From: Cyathus striatus
Lineage: Eukaryota > Basidiomycota > Agaricomycetes > Agaricales > Nidulariaceae
NCBI GenBank assembly: GCA_025738555.1
Contig: JAOVFP010000013.1
Location: forward strand, 620,001 to 684,000
Direction: 5' to 3'
DNA length: 64,000 bases
Under the pieces are notes generated by a model, which saw only the letters and a list, made by a program, of their open reading frames with translations, ran no database searches and was not told the origin of the DNA. The translations under genes were made by a program, and so were the position numbers. This document shows positions 12,130 through 24,536 of this stretch, in pieces. How positions within the stretch are numbered: the stretch's first letter is position 1; the number at the start of each line of letters is the position of its first letter.

Positions 12130-12935
12130 GCAAGTTGCTGGAGAATATGCTCTTAAGACTCATTCCACCCTTCATTGTACCCAGCCCATCCTTCTTCCCT
12201 TCTATATGTTTGACTTGGAAGAGAGAGTAGATGGCAGGCCAAGGGTGCACATTGGCAAGAAGATGGAGAAGGTTGGTGTCGAACTTTTAGCTAGATCAGA
12301 GTTTGCGAATGAGTGTAAAAAGCCAGTGGGGGTAAGGATGAAGTATCCTTCCTTATATGTCCTTGTAAAGCATTGTTTGTGCTCCAGATAACCTGTATGC
12401 ACAGGAATAACACTTGGATCATCCTTGAGTGGGTACAAGATTGCCTCAGGATCCAACAGATGATCACTCCTTGCAGTGAATGACATCCACTCTTTATCAG
12501 GCTGCAAAGCAGCCATCTGGTTTCCTAACATATGGAAGGTATCCTGCAAGGACATAGCAGCACAGGACTGCCACTCATTAAAGGTCACCCATGCAGATTG
12601 GATAGAGTGCACAATGCTCTCTTCGAATTCAGCTGAGTTCTGCTGCATCATGATTATGGACTTTTGAAGGAGATTTTCTTCAAGGACTTGTTTCTGCAGC
12701 TGGTGTGCAATGTAGAGGTTCATGACATATCTAGTGTACCATTCAGTAAAGGTAGCAGAGGGGATGAGGGGGGTACTTACAGGTCCATGTGGCTGGTGAC
12801 ATTTATGGGTGTGTTCCTGAATGAGGAAATGTCATTCATGAGCTCACTGATGAGCTGTGTGGAGGGTTCATGTTCTTTGGCGATGTTTGCTGTGAGTTTG
12901 CTGGTGTCGTTTTGAATGTTCTGCAAATGGCTCAT
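12130..12935 (-). pseudogene. SLM1-like PH-domain protein, broken
   Basis: Matches the basidiomycete SLM1/PH family as I remember it. A coiled-coil part (IQNDTSKLTANIAKEHE, exon 12781-12935) precedes a 50-nt intron (12731-12780, GTAAGT...CTAG). The next exon has LLQKSIIMMQQNSAEFEE, the SIQSAW(V)TFNEWQ block, MAALQPDKEWMSFTARSDHLLDPE and the PH domain start (DDPSVIPVHTGYLE, RTYKEGYFILTP). SLM1-type PH proteins bind plasma-membrane phosphoinositides downstream of TORC2 in yeast. A one-base frameshift near 12205 separates FSIFLPMCTLG from IEGKKDGLGTMKGGMSLK, and the end of the PH domain is missing. The N-terminal BAR-like part upstream is not recognisable here. Confidence 0.7.
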
Positions 12936-13051
12936 TAGTACTGCTCAAAGAGGAACAATGTGATAAGGAGGAAAAAGTAAAGAGAACAGAAAAAGAAAGG
13001 AAGTGAAATGTGGGAGTTGTCAAGAGTGCGCTTAGCAGATTTCAATACCTG

Positions 13052-13652
13052 TTAGTGGTAACTGAGAGAGAGGTATACAGCAGGAGTAACAAGACACACA
13101 ATGAATTGCCAATGAGCTTCATAACCAAGTAAAACTGTAGTGTACTCAAGCATATTCCTCCTTGCAAAGACAACTGAAGTCAGGAGGAGATGAAGCAAGT
13201 GGCAGAATGGGTTCAACAACACCCCAATAAAGAAAGGGAAACCAAACAGCACAAATAGCACCTGCTACCACTGTTATATTGTAGAGTAGTTGTAAAACAG
13301 TAGCATTGTAATCTTTAATGAACACTCACTTACAACAAACACTAGTCACATACATAGAGTGTTGAGTGTATATTTCCCAGTTAAAGAGTACCCATGCAAA
13401 ATACAACTTGATACTACCCCATCTATCATGAAGATTCCCAAACATTAAGACAAGCAGAGTAAACAAGCTCATAGAAGTGAGGTGAGGAGGCCCAGTGAAG
13501 GCAGCACAACAAACTCCACTAGTCCATTGGGGCTGACCACAATGTGTTTCAGTGACCCATAGCAGTAAGTGTAGATCGACATGCCATACCGAGACCAGGA
13601 AGATAGAGGAAGTGTTGTGGTCTGCAGGTGATGACAATGTTGGTGTATTCAT
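13052..13652 (-). CDS. Unrecognised membrane-protein-like stretch
   Basis: Two adjoining minus-strand frames are rich in hydrophobic runs, such as SLFTLLVLMFGNL and FVLFGFPFFIGVLL, and would make several membrane spans. A GTAAGT...CAG intron (13262-13333) can join them, but the most hydrophobic downstream frame is then out of phase, so the exon structure is unresolved. I do not recognise the family. It lies upstream of, and on the same strand as, the PH pseudogene. Confidence 0.3.
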
Positions 13653-13659
13653 ATGAATA

Positions 13660-15000
13660 CATGCGATGTAAGTACACTCAAGTAGAATAGAAATGTACCC
13701 TTTTAATATTAGTCTTGAGCTGAATATGAGTATTGAGGTGAGAGTATAATGATGAGCATACCAATTTGTAAGTTGTTAGGTTCTCGAAGAGTAAGTCAAC
13801 CAAGCAACAATGTAACATGAGTCACAGGCTACCACCGATTAGAATAGCAGATGTATTCAGTAATCAACAGTACTACTTAAGTATAGTATGTAGTAGCAAG
13901 TAGTATAGTAATAGACTACAGTACCCTTTTTAGCAACAACATGAGACTTAGTGTGTAGCCTTAAGTTGAGTCCTGATTTTTACAGGTGTCAGATATGACA
14001 ATGTATTGAGTATGCGAAAAGAGATTGATTGTTCAGACTGTCTACACATGATTTTATATGTAAAATAGCAAATTTAACTGGAATGTTCAATATGGATCAT
14101 TGTGGAAGTAGACCATCTGTGAATCTTCTACTCACTTCTACTCAGTTCCATTCTGCACCGAATCCAATAGAACAAAAGACCACATGATATTCAAGCAGCG
14201 CAGCTGCAGACAAGTAGAGAATGTAAAGATGAGAAGAATAGAAAAAGAAAGAAGAAAATAAGGACTAGAAGGCAAGTAAATACTCTATAGTAGTTGAATA
14301 CTAGTATATCCATAACAGGAAGTGAGATTCATATGGCTGGAATGGAGACATGTCAATGGAAATGCAGTTGACATGAGTCGGCACAAACACTTGCAGATGC
14401 CGGCTAAGTTGAACCACTGAGTGCTTAGGCTGATGGAAAACAACATGATACATCATGCATAATGGCCCTCAAATTCAATCATGGACAAAAGACCTTGCCA
14501 AGTAAGTTAATTACATAAGAATCACAGTCACATCCAGTACTTTCCACACACCCACCTATGCACGTGTACTCCATGTTGTTGAGTCACATTATGAGTTAAG
14601 TAATATTTATGTACTTAGAATAGCAATTCCAAATATAATCATAAAACTCAAATCCTGTGGTGCAATTTCAGTAAGTTCGAGGGGCGCAATAGTATTCAAG
14701 TCCAAATTTAGATCAAGTTAAAAATAGACCAATTAAACTTAGGCTATTCTCATTCACACATCAAAGTGTTCAAAGTCAAGATATTCAATTTCAGTAAACT
14801 CAGTACGTATTTCTCGGTATCAAAATGTCTTGTAACTATATCTGATTCTTGTCTGAACAACCTATCTGTGGGAGGGAAGAATGCCTGGCAGTTCTTGCCT
14901 TATTCCTTCCCTTTTCCCCTACTATATACCTATTTCTTATCTATTTAATTACAAATTGCATAGTAATACATGCCTAATATATTCTATTTGATTTCGAGGT
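13660..15000. other. AT-rich spacer, nothing recognised
   Basis: No domain-like frame and no obvious repeat. It becomes GC-richer from 15.0 kb. Confidence 0.5.
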
Positions 15001-15039
15001 ATTTCAACTGTGCAACCGCTGCATCAGCGCCCAGATGGC

Positions 15040-15600
15040 GGTCAGCCAATCATGCACATAGCCTGGCGCACCCCCTTTCTGCAATGCACACTCGTTTGAG
15101 TGTCCGTTCGGTTACCTTCCTAATCGGGTAATCAGCCAATGCAGCAGCATCAGACACTCACATCAATTTCATTTACATCGGTCTCACAGGTCGGTTCCCC
15201 ATTTCCGTGCTCACTCCTGACCATCAAGGTACTCGGTTTCTTTCTATTCTTTCTTCCTTTCCCCCTTTCTCGCACTCTCCTCCTCTCAAGCTCGTTGTCT
15301 CCTTGTTTCGTCGTTGTCGTCACCATGCAAGCCCTCTAGTCTCGTGTCTCATTGGATCAAGGTCTGGGTCTCTGGGATTTTAGTAAGTCTGTATTCCATC
15401 TATTTCCACCTGTTGTATCTAGTGCTGACTTCTCAATAGTCATATTGGTTGGTCTGGGTTACTGATATGCATTGTACCGAATGCAACATTGTTTTGAAAG
15501 GTAAAGTAGTTAATGTATTTTATTTGTTTAATGGTTTTAAACCAGTACTAACACGGAGTGATAGGTTTTTAATAGTTTTTGTAATTCCCCTTGTTTAATT
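15040..15600 (+). promoter_or_regulatory. Possible promoter/5' leader region
   Basis: GC-rich, with pyrimidine-rich runs (15230-15330) typical of fungal promoters and leaders, ending upstream of an ATG exon at 15601. The GGGATTTTAG followed by TAAGTC at about 15390 may be a splice junction in the leader. Inference from composition only. Confidence 0.25.
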
Positions 15601-15703
15601 ATGGGAGGCGGCATGGGAACTCAGCCCCTCCCCACTATTTCCTTACTTGACATGTTCGATGCTGGCATCTCAAAATCGAGACTCAAAGAAGTTTTAAATT
15701 ATG
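15601..15703 (+). pseudogene. Possible orphan first exon
   Basis: The ATG at 15601 opens MGGGMGTQPLPTISLLDMFD and runs to a GTATGT donor at 15704. It sits after a promoter-like leader. No downstream exon is found, because palindromic short repeats start at 15.72 kb, so a gene may have been cut here. Not recognised. Confidence 0.25.
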
Positions 15704-15719
15704 GTATGTTGTATTCATT

Positions 15720-15950
15720 TTACATGTGTATCAATGTGTAGTACACATTTCCATGTGAAGTACACATGGAATACACATATTTGGAATAAAGTGCTGATTT
15801 TCCATGTGTAATTCACATGGAACCATGTGGAGTACACATGGATTCCACCTTTCTTATAACTTGATGAAAATAACAGTTGAAAGGTGTACTTAAGGTGTAC
15901 TTCATGTGTACTGTTCCATGTGGATTACACATGGAATCCTTAAAATCCAG
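15720..15950. repeat. Self-complementary TCCATGTG/CACATGGA repeats
   Basis: Repeated words such as CATGTGAAGTACACATGGAA that can pair with themselves, the same vocabulary as the body of the SINE-like unit at 17.9-18.24 kb. Together the two blocks flank the C/T- and G-rich minisatellites. Confidence 0.6.
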
Positions 15951-16084
15951 ATTATAGTTATAAAAATAGCATTATATTGGCATACTACTAACATATATGT
16001 ATAACTAAACTAATATATAAAAATAGCCACTGCACGATAAGATGAAGGCAGTGGTAGTGGCAGCAATGATGGTTGCAGGGTGAG

Positions 16085-16560
16085 TGGTGGTGGAGGAGGA
16101 AGAGGAGGAAGAGGACCCTCTTGAGTTGTTCTCCCATCTTGCTCTCCCCCTCCCTCGCTCTTCTCCTCGCTGTACTCCCTCCTCACTTTTCACTTTCCAC
16201 CCCTCTTGCTCTCATTCCCCCTCCTCTCCTCCTCCCTTGTTGCTTGTCATTCTCCCTTCCCCATCTGTTACTCATTGTTCTCCCCTCTCCCTCTGTTACT
16301 CGTTGTTCTCTCCTCCCCCCTCATTGCTTGTCATCCTCACCTCCCCCTCTGTCACTCGTTGTTCTCTCCTCCCCCCTCATCACTCATTGTTCTCCCCTCC
16401 CCCTCCATCACCTGTCATTCTCCCCTCCCCCCTTGTCGCTCATTGTTCTCCACTCCATTCTCCCCTCTCATTTTCGTCCCCTCTCATTGTTCTCCCTATT
16501 CACTTTCCTCCCCCCACGCTCTCCTCTCCCCTTCATTGTTCTCCCCTTTGGCGTGGGGTG
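16085..16560. repeat. C/T-rich minisatellite
   Basis: Irregular tandem units based on CTCATTGTTCTCCCCTCCCC. Long frames appear on both strands in several registers because the repeat lacks stops; none looks like a protein. Confidence 0.8.
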
Positions 16561-16899
16561 GTGGTGGGTGGCAGGGTGGTGGTGGTGGATGAGTAGAGGT
16601 GGTGGGGAGGAGGAGGAAGAGGAGGAGGACCCCCTCGCTCTCCTACCCCCTTGCATTCCTCCCCCCTCATTCTCCTCTCCCCTTCGTTGTTCTCCCCCCT
16701 TGGCATGGGGTGGTGGTGGCAGATGTGGGCTGGGTGACACGTGAATGATGGTGGTCGCTTGGTTGAGAGGGGAGGTGTGGTGGTGGTGGGAGACAGGGCA
16801 ATGGCCTCAGTACCGCTGGAGATGCATGGGGGGAAGAGAGGGGGCAGGTGGTGTTGCATTGCCGTCTTCATGGAACAGCAGAGAAGGGGCAGCTAGATG

Positions 16900-17260
16900 G
16901 TGCTATTGCCGACGTGACACGGGGAAGATGAAAGATGAGAGGGGGGGGCGGGTGATTTGGCGTCGTCGTCTTTGTGAAATAGGATAGGGGTGACCAAACG
17001 ATGTGGCACATTGTTGAGGTGATGCATAGGGGAGGAGAGGAGAGGAGGGGCGGGTGACATGACGCCGCCATCTTCGCAAAAGGGGGAGGGGCAGCCAAAT
17101 GACTTGGCACCATTGCAGAGGTGATGCATGGGGGAGGAGAGAAGAGGGGTGGATGATATGGCGCCACCATCTTTGTGAAACAGGGGAGGGGTGGCCAAAC
17201 AACTTGGCACCATCGCTGAGGTAACACATGGGCAAGGAGAGAAGAGGAGGGGCAGGTTAT
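16900..17260. repeat. About 115-bp tandem repeat, G-rich, 3-4 copies
   Basis: Units contain CCACCATCTTTGTGAAA, then GGGGTGGCCAAAC, then CTTGGCACCAT, then GAGGTGATGCATGGG, repeated at roughly 113-118 bp. The frames are repeat translations. Confidence 0.75.
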
Positions 17261-17775
17261 GGCGTCTACAAAACATAGACGATGCTGTGGGAACTCGAGA
17301 CAGCAGGATGGTAAGGGGAGAAGAGAGAGGCAACATACCTGTTGAGCAGTGATGTTGATGACACATCACTGCAGGTCTTGAGGGAAGGGAGTTGCAGTAG
17401 GGGGCACAGTGGCTTGAGGTGGGTGACGAGGCATTGTCAAGGTGATGGGAGAGGGTGGGAGCATGGGCCGTTGTTGCGACACAGAGGGGGAGGGGGTGGG
17501 CGTTGTGGCATTGAACTGCTCTTGCCAGAGGCATTGTTGCCTTCTACACGCAGGGAGAGAATGAGCGTAGAGGGTCCGGAGGGAGGGATGGATGAGGAGG
17601 GGAGGAAGGAGGGAGGGAGTGGGCGCTGAGCAGTGAGCGCCTGGAGAGTGGTGTGGTGAGTGTTGGTGTGGTGAGTGATGGTGGTGAGCACTGGTGACGC
17701 ATCGCCCAGGTATGTACCGGTTACCAACAGCTGGACGAGCGGTATAGATAGCATGACTTACCATTACATTCAAAG

Positions 17776-18260
17776 GGTGCTATGGCTGAATGATTAGTTG
17801 CATCAACATTGAAAAGTTGAATGGCTGATATGTTAGGTCTCAGGTTCAATTACCACTGTGGACAGATTTTCGCGTTCAATTTCTTTTTTATTATACTTAG
17901 TAAGCAACAAGTATAATACTTGCAAGTATTCCATGTGCAATACACCGAGCACCATAATTCAATTATGAATGTGTAATACATGTGGAATACATGTAGTTAT
18001 ATGCACTGCATGTGAAATGCATGTGAATTCCACTATATGTTTCCATGTGGAATTCCACCATTCCACCTATATATATGCACTTCATGTGCAGTTCACATGT
18101 ACTTCATGTATAAAAAAATTCAAAAATTATATGGAAATTTTCGAATTTGAATACATCCAAAGCTATGTGAAGTACACATGAAGTGCACATGGAGTGCACA
18201 TGTAAAGGTGGAATACATGTGTATTCCACATGTAACAGGGGGCGAGCATAAAGTGCTCGT
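17776..18260 (+). mobile_element. tRNA-headed SINE-like element (copy 2)
   Basis: Head with an A-box-like TGGCTGAATGATTAG (about 17783) and a B-box-like GGTTCAATTACC (about 17843). A T-rich linker follows, then a body of CCATGTGGAATTCCACC-type words (17930-18235), and finally the G-rich tail with GAGCATAAAGTGCTC (to about 18260). Architecture parallels the unit at 2251-2700; the heads derive from different tRNA-like sequences. Confidence 0.55.
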
Positions 18261-18442
18261 CACATCCACATTTCTTCTGAGGAAACCCTAACCATTTTCT
18301 TATAGATATAACTAAGTAATACTTATTTTTACCAATAAGAGTAGTCTGTTTGTGCATTGGTGAAGGACAGGGTTCCAGGACCCCTAAAACTCATCATGTT
18401 TTGATGTTAAAGTGCCAAATACAAAGGCTGGGCTACTATACT

Positions 18443-18450
18443 TGTGAGAA
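18443..18450. other. 8-bp target-site duplication, left
   Basis: TGTGAGAA immediately before the left terminus of the large DNA transposon. The identical octamer lies at 36516-36523. Confidence 0.9.
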
Positions 18451-18484
18451 CAAGAGGTGCCAGATCCACCGATCTTGGAACATA
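18451..18484 (+). repeat. Left terminal inverted repeat of the 18-kb transposon
   Basis: 34-bp TIR, one mismatch (T versus C at position 26) to the inverse of 36482-36515. Confidence 0.9.
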
Positions 18485-19080
18485 GGGACTTTACATCAAC
18501 CCTGATTTGATGTAATTTTGCATGATTCCAAGCTTCAGCAGTCTAACAGCATTACTTTCAGATCAGCTTAGATAATGTAGCCGGAAGGTCAGCATACCCA
18601 CCTAAACTTTCATAGATGAGTTGTGTTTGATGTTGGTCAATGAAAGCAATTGCAGTTCTTTTGTCATTGGTACTTCATGCCTCTATCCAACCAGCTAAGA
18701 TATTTACATTATTTGTACTGTATGAATTTTCATGTAATAAAAGGGTTGTCTGTTGTGAGTGACAATGATGAATGAGAAGTTTGAAAGTTGTTATTAGTTG
18801 AAATACTAGCTTGTACAAGCGATGGATGGGTGTTGCATCCTGAGTTATTATAAGCAGCTGTATCAATGCCAGGGTATTCTAGGTGGGGAATTGACTTGGG
18901 TATATGATATTCTAAATTTGAGGTGTGGTGTTTCCGTTGTGGAGATTCTGCCTGTAAGATGCAAGTGCTTGAGTTCTGGTAGCTGTATGATCACCTTGCC
19001 TCATCACAGGTTAAATATACAGGGGTATTATCAATGTAATCCTTTGGAATACCAAGTTTTTGTCATTCTTCTATTGAAAT

Positions 19081-20759
19081 TCAGAGTGAGAGGCAATATT
19101 GCTCCTCATTGGCTAGAATATCTTCCCAATGTGGATGTCGTTCTGCTAGATGTTGAAGCATATTGTAACTCCAATGTACATCATTACAATGAAGTATTCT
19201 GCAAACTTCAGGTACATTTGTGCATGGATTCACCTTCAACATCTTGGCAGTTGCAGACACCATGAAAGCATAGGCATACTTACATGTTGAAATAACCTTG
19301 TTGCTGTGAATACGAACATGGCATGCACCATTTAGCATTGACTGCCCACAAAAACCACATGGGTATTCAGTTGAAACCTTAGAATCGATTATAAATGAAT
19401 ATATTTCATGAAAATAGAGTGACTCACTGATCTGGTGTGGGCTGGATTTTCAGGAGCTCCAAGAATAGTATGGAGAATATGTACTCCTATATGGCATTGT
19501 CATTCTTTGGGTTTGACCTGAGCTTTACAAATATTGCATGGATGATAACTATTTTCTAATGGTTTAACAGTTGTTGTGTAGTAAACTGGTGAGTATGGAA
19601 ATATTCCATCTCGAACAGAGCCTGTAATAGTGAGTTTAGCACAGGTTTGCAACTCATCTTCTTGTACACACGTATTAGTTCATTTTGAGCCTTTTCTAAC
19701 TGAATATTATCAATAAGCCATGTTGTGTTGAGTTTTTCTAGTTTGTGTGCTTCAAAATCGGAGTAGCCAGAGGTGAGAAGATACTCCATTATGGTATCCA
19801 CATCAACAGGCTGTAATTCCCTGTTACTGAACAGATAAACAAGTTGACCATTCACTGTGAAGTTCAAATTTGCTAAACTGATAGTTGAAGCATTGTGTTG
19901 TATTTTTGTAGGCTTATCTTGGCTTATAGATGCTGATGTCCAAATCCAAAAAAAAATGGGGAGGCTCCTCTGAGTTAAGAGATGGGCATGAGAATGGAAT
20001 TAACTCAAGAATTTGGCCAGTGATATCATAGGATGAGTTTTTAAGACATATTTCATCAATTGGTGCTGATCCAGTAAATGGTGAGGAAGACCCAATAGAT
20101 GTACATTGCATAATAGCTAATGAAACACCTTTCCAGTCTGTTGACAACAATGTAGCAAATAGCAAGCCCAAGATAAGAAGCTGATTGCTAGGAATTGTTT
20201 CATATTGCTTTGAATTAGTGGCAATATCACTCTGGCCACCAATTGAGGACCCAAAACTCCTTACTCGAATAAGACAATCATGACTTTTATGGTATCCAAA
20301 CTCCATGTTAGGATCCAAGATAATGTGCACAATCAACATCTTATGCACTTTCTTCCCATTAGGAAGTGTAATCCATGGATCCCCACTGTAGAGCATGCAG
20401 TTTGCCTGTGATGCGAATCACGTGTTTTTCATTACCGTACCTCATTTCATTCTTTCTGTCGCTTACTCATACATACCACATTCGTTAGCTACTTAAACTG
20501 TCGTATGTACACTCATTGAATCCAGGTTTTCGTTACCCCCTGTTTCAACTCGTATTGTGCCCCACTAGAACTGGAGGATCGACGGACGTCATTCCACTCG
20601 CATGTTCTTTGTCGAGAAGATACCCCAAGCTAGTATCTTCCTCCACACCACTATCAGCAGTTCTGCAGATAAATGCTTCCCACTTGTGTTTTAGAGCAGC
20701 TTCACCATCAAAATTTCGAAATTCAAAACTCTGTGTCTGTAAATTATCTTGGTCCAAAG
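19081..20759 (-). pseudogene. Large transposon protein, C-terminal exons
   Basis: These exons continue the gene at 32700-34916 across the nested insertion. Exon 20759-about 20545 starts ALDQDNLQTQSFEF. The next begins after a CACAG acceptor (exon from 20405) and contains PWITLPNGKKVHKMLIV. Then come NFTVNGQLVYLFSNRELQ (19867), a Cys/His segment HPCNICKAQVKPKE-stop-QCHIGVH (about 19545-19470), and a last exon with YPCGFCGQSMLNGACHVRI, SPC-like NPCTNVPEVC and HWSYNMLQHLAERHP. The order and these Cys/His clusters match the C-terminus of a multicopy Agaricomycete protein family I recall. A TGA in the CNIC segment (probably from TGG) and a frame change near 19.6 kb show decay. Confidence 0.7.
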
Positions 20760-20762
20760 CTA

Positions 20763-20769
20763 CATTCAG
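20763..20769. other. 7-bp target-site duplication of nested element G1, left
   Basis: CATTCAG, repeated at 32651-32657. Both copies fall inside a 52-nt intron of the host transposon gene. Confidence 0.85.
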
Positions 20770-21139
20770 GAGTCATGGCTTTCTTTGTGATTGATCACTG
20801 TCGGTGAGCAGCAAGGGTGCGCACTGTATCCCACTGGGGGGTTGAATGATTTCAGATGTACTATTTTGGAATCAATACTTACCATAAAATCAATCAATTG
20901 TATTTCATTAGAAATCATTGTAATAAATTGCAATCAATATGAAATAAATGCGAAATCAATGAAGTATAGAATCAATGAGGAATCATTGCGATAATAAAAT
21001 CAATAAAAATCAAATCTATTAGAATTAAATGTATCTTATAGTTCCCAACTGCAAGAATAACATTACTTCACAGTTGTTAACCATGTGAGCATAGCTGCTA
21101 CACCATTCATCAGGAAAAACTGAGATCCATAATTTATGC

Positions 21140-21490
21140 TAGTTAGTACCAACTATTGTAATTCATGTGAACATACCTAATTATGTGTAATTAGATGTAA
21201 TTTACAATAACTTAGTCATAATTATTGATTCTTGTAAAAAGGTACTATTTACTTAGTATAAAAAATGCATAAAATTACTTTAATGAGGCATAGTTAATGT
21301 ATTTATATTTTGGGCATTTTCATTATCATGAATTATCTCATAATTATATATATTTAATTTAATCCAACAATGGGGCTTTGGTTTTACATTCACTTATAGT
21401 GAATTATCTCATAATTATGTATATTTAACTTAATTCAACATTGAGCTTTAGTGTTACATCTAATTATGTATAATTACAAGTGATTAATGA
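21140..21490. repeat. AT-rich TAATTATGTATAATTAG repeats, inner left arm of G1
   Basis: Loose repeats of ATAATTATGTATATTTAA-like words, mirrored by similar ones at 31580-31900. They probably extend the inverted arms of G1. Confidence 0.5.
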
Positions 21491-21499
21491 AGACATTGA

Positions 21500-22270
21500 A
21501 GATGGGTTTTATCTTAAGTTGTAACTAGGTGCATTTATACAATAATTCGAGATGCTGATGGTGCATAATGGTGATGTGGTATGTCTGATTGTTGGTGACT
21601 GATTTATACTGCCAGTGTGACATTCTGAATCTCCAGTGGAAAATCACCTTTATTTTGAGCAAGCAAAGTATGCACATGTGCTTTTGAATTTGGGTTAAGA
21701 ATCTGTGGATGGCAGGGTGAACAAAATATTGCAAGAACAAAGGTAACATTCAATATTGGATTGTTATCATACCGCTCACTAGTAAATATGTATATCATAT
21801 GTGCTCCAGTTCAGCCTGGCAAATCACTAAGAGCTGCTAAACATCATCAGATGAAAATCTTGTTGAAGTGAACAGACTTCATGGACCCTTTGGATTATAA
21901 CATGTACAAATATCCCTATGTAGATAGCTTATTGTATCATACATAGTGCTCCTTGTCTTTAATCCATTCCCCATGCCCACATGGCTTGCTCATCATTACC
22001 TCTGGCCAACAACTGTGTATGTCTTGCTAGGCATACATGTCTGGTTAGACTGTAGTTTGCATTCCCCCCTTCACAGGCTGTAGGCACCTCATTCCTTTTC
22101 CTCACAATGGTGACAACCTGTTCAACAAATCTGAGAAGATAACACAATGGACTGTGCACTTTGATCAATTATGTAGCAGACATTCAAATGATCCAGCTTT
22201 CACATAATTAAAAGGTCTCAATGTAGGTACATATTCTGGCAGAAAGGCTGAGCTCTATGAAGGACAACAC
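21500..22270. other. Unassigned sequence inside G1
   Basis: No recognised gene or clear repeat. The short minus-strand frames (21525-22168) look non-coding. Confidence 0.4.
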
Positions 22271-22277
22271 AATAAAT

Positions 22278-24435
22278 TTTAGGGAAGAGCACAGGTAAGG
22301 GTGCAAGTGGGTATAGGTGTGGGTCAGCTTCACACTACCCATAACCCATAACATATCCATGCAAGAAATAACTATGCAAAACAGTTAGTAATTAATGTTA
22401 TACATGTAAATGTATGTACCAGCATGTTACAGATTCAGTTTTGTGTTTTGTTGAAGCTACAGGGTTAGAAAACATTGGTCAGCAATGCATAGAACTCATT
22501 GCTTGCTTTTATATTACTCTCTGCTTCATTAGTGATATTCTCTACTTTGTATTTAATATCTCTATGCTTTTTTCAAGCCATCTTTCTTTTCTGAAGCTCA
22601 CTGCATAGTTGAAGACTTATTTTCAGTGTTTTTATATTCTCTGGGTTGTTTTGAACTTGGAGTGCTCATGTCTGTTATCCTATTATGCTCTCTGCTTCAT
22701 TTTTAGTCTCTTCACTTTGCTCCAAAACTTTTTGTATTACTGATAGCCTCTCTACTTAAATATTTGGTTCCTTGCTTCATTTTGGAGCTATCTTTGTTCT
22801 AAAGCTGTTCTGAATCTCTCTAAATAGGCCTAAAGTTATGTGCTTTATTGTTAATGTCTTCACTTTGTTCAAAAACTCTCTGTTTGTTGGATAGAATCTC
22901 TATCTCAATATCATGTCCTGAAGCCCTCTGTGCTCCTTGCATCATTGCTAATGTCTTCACTTTGTTCAAACATTCTGTCTCAGATAGACTGCATACTTCA
23001 ATATTGTGTCCCTTGCTTCATTCTAAAGCTGTCTGTCATAGCTGTACCTTTCCAACCTTCTCTGCACTTCTTCTCTACACTTCCTGCACTTCTTAACTTG
23101 TATAGATCTCATTCTTCTACTTTCCCCTTCCACTCTTCTGATGAAAGTTGCCAAGCTTATGTCACCTTACTCATCTGGTTCCCTATCTGTTCTCCATTAT
23201 GCTTTCTCCATCGTACCCCAGGTATACTAGTCTCAGCATTCATCTCAATCATTAGTCTGTCCTTGGTACATATTATATTCAAAACACTACTCCACCTTCT
23301 GCCACCATCTTATTATCTTTATCAACTAGTATACTATTATCCATTCATTCACTGGTCATCAGTGAAGTCATATAGTATTTAAGTAGCACATCATGTACTA
23401 CTATTACTCAGTTTGAATATTGACTAAGTTACAGTCCTCCTTACTTGTCCTTGAGTTCCACTCACCTCTGGCTTAATTGTTGCTTCCACTGCAACAACTC
23501 TGCACTCTGCACTCTGCACTTCTGTCCCTCTCTCTATTCTGCACTTCTGTCTCCCACTTCTGCATTATGAAATACTGGACCATGAGAACAACAAGGGGCA
23601 CAGCAAATATGCTGAAGCCAATGGTCCATCTGTTCTGCACTCCCAACCTTATGTAGAAATACCAGTCTTGACACTGTCCTGAATCCCTCTGTGCTCTTTA
23701 TTTCTTTGTTACTGTCTTCACTTCATCCAATAGCTTTATATGTGTTAAATAGACTGCATACTTCAATATTGTGTCTCTTGCTTCATTCTAAAGCTGTCCT
23801 GAATCCCTCTGTGCTCCTTGCTTCATTGTTACTGTTTTCACTTTGTTCAATAGCTTTATATATGTTAAATACAATGTATACTACAATATTGTGTCCCTTG
23901 TTTTATTATAAATCTGTTCTGAATCCCTCTGTGCTCCTTGTCTTGTTGTTAATGTCCCTACTTCATTCAAAAGATACTCTCTGTATTTGGTAGACTCTCA
24001 ACTTCAATATTGTGTTCCTTGGTTCGTTCTAAGGCTGTTATGAAGCCCTTTGTATAGTCTTAGAGTTTTGTGCTTTATCCTTATGCTCTCTGGTTGGTTG
24101 TCAATCTCATTATTTCGTTTCAAGCTCTCTGTGTTGTTGATAGCCTCTCTACTTTAATATTATGTTTCTTGCCTCATTTTGAACCACTCTTCTTCATTCT
24201 AAATGTAAGTACTTTCTACTAATTATCTAGCTTTTGCCATTGTGTATGGTTCAGTATTTACGAATCTGAGTGCTACTGGATTCTATTATGACTGTAGCTA
24301 TATAGAAATCATCATAAGTGATGTAAATTATACTACTTTACACATAATTTCTTGAATGTAAATCACACAATATGTTTCAATGCAGAAAACCCAGTGCATT
24401 ACCTGTAGCTCACAAAACCTGTGCTAACCCTCACC
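22278..24435. mobile_element. Possible companion of the hAT-like element
   Basis: Starts with TAGGGAAGAGCACAGGTAAG at about 22278, close to the terminal sequence of the element at 24537-26061. Its interior (22450-24200) is minisatellite with GCTTCATTCTAAAGC and CTCTGTGCTCCTTGC words at roughly 130-bp spacing, inverse in sense to the repeats at 24.8-25.85 kb. The right end near 24.43 kb (GTGCTAACCCTCA) is only weakly similar and no duplication was seen. Confidence 0.4.
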
Positions 24436-24528
24436 TGTGTGAACAGGTCACTGATGTGCCATCAGACTCATCATTGTTGTGATGAAGGAAGGGGAAAGGG
24501 AGGGAGGGAGGGAGGGAGGAGGAAGAGG

Positions 24529-24536
24529 CTGAAAGG
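24529..24536. other. 8-bp target-site duplication, left
   Basis: CTGAAAGG, repeated at 26062-26069. Confidence 0.8.

Noticed and set aside
16073..17773. Several long overlapping frames (up to 223 codons)
   Set aside because: Low-complexity C/T and G-rich minisatellite lacking stops; Ser/Pro/Leu strings in every register.
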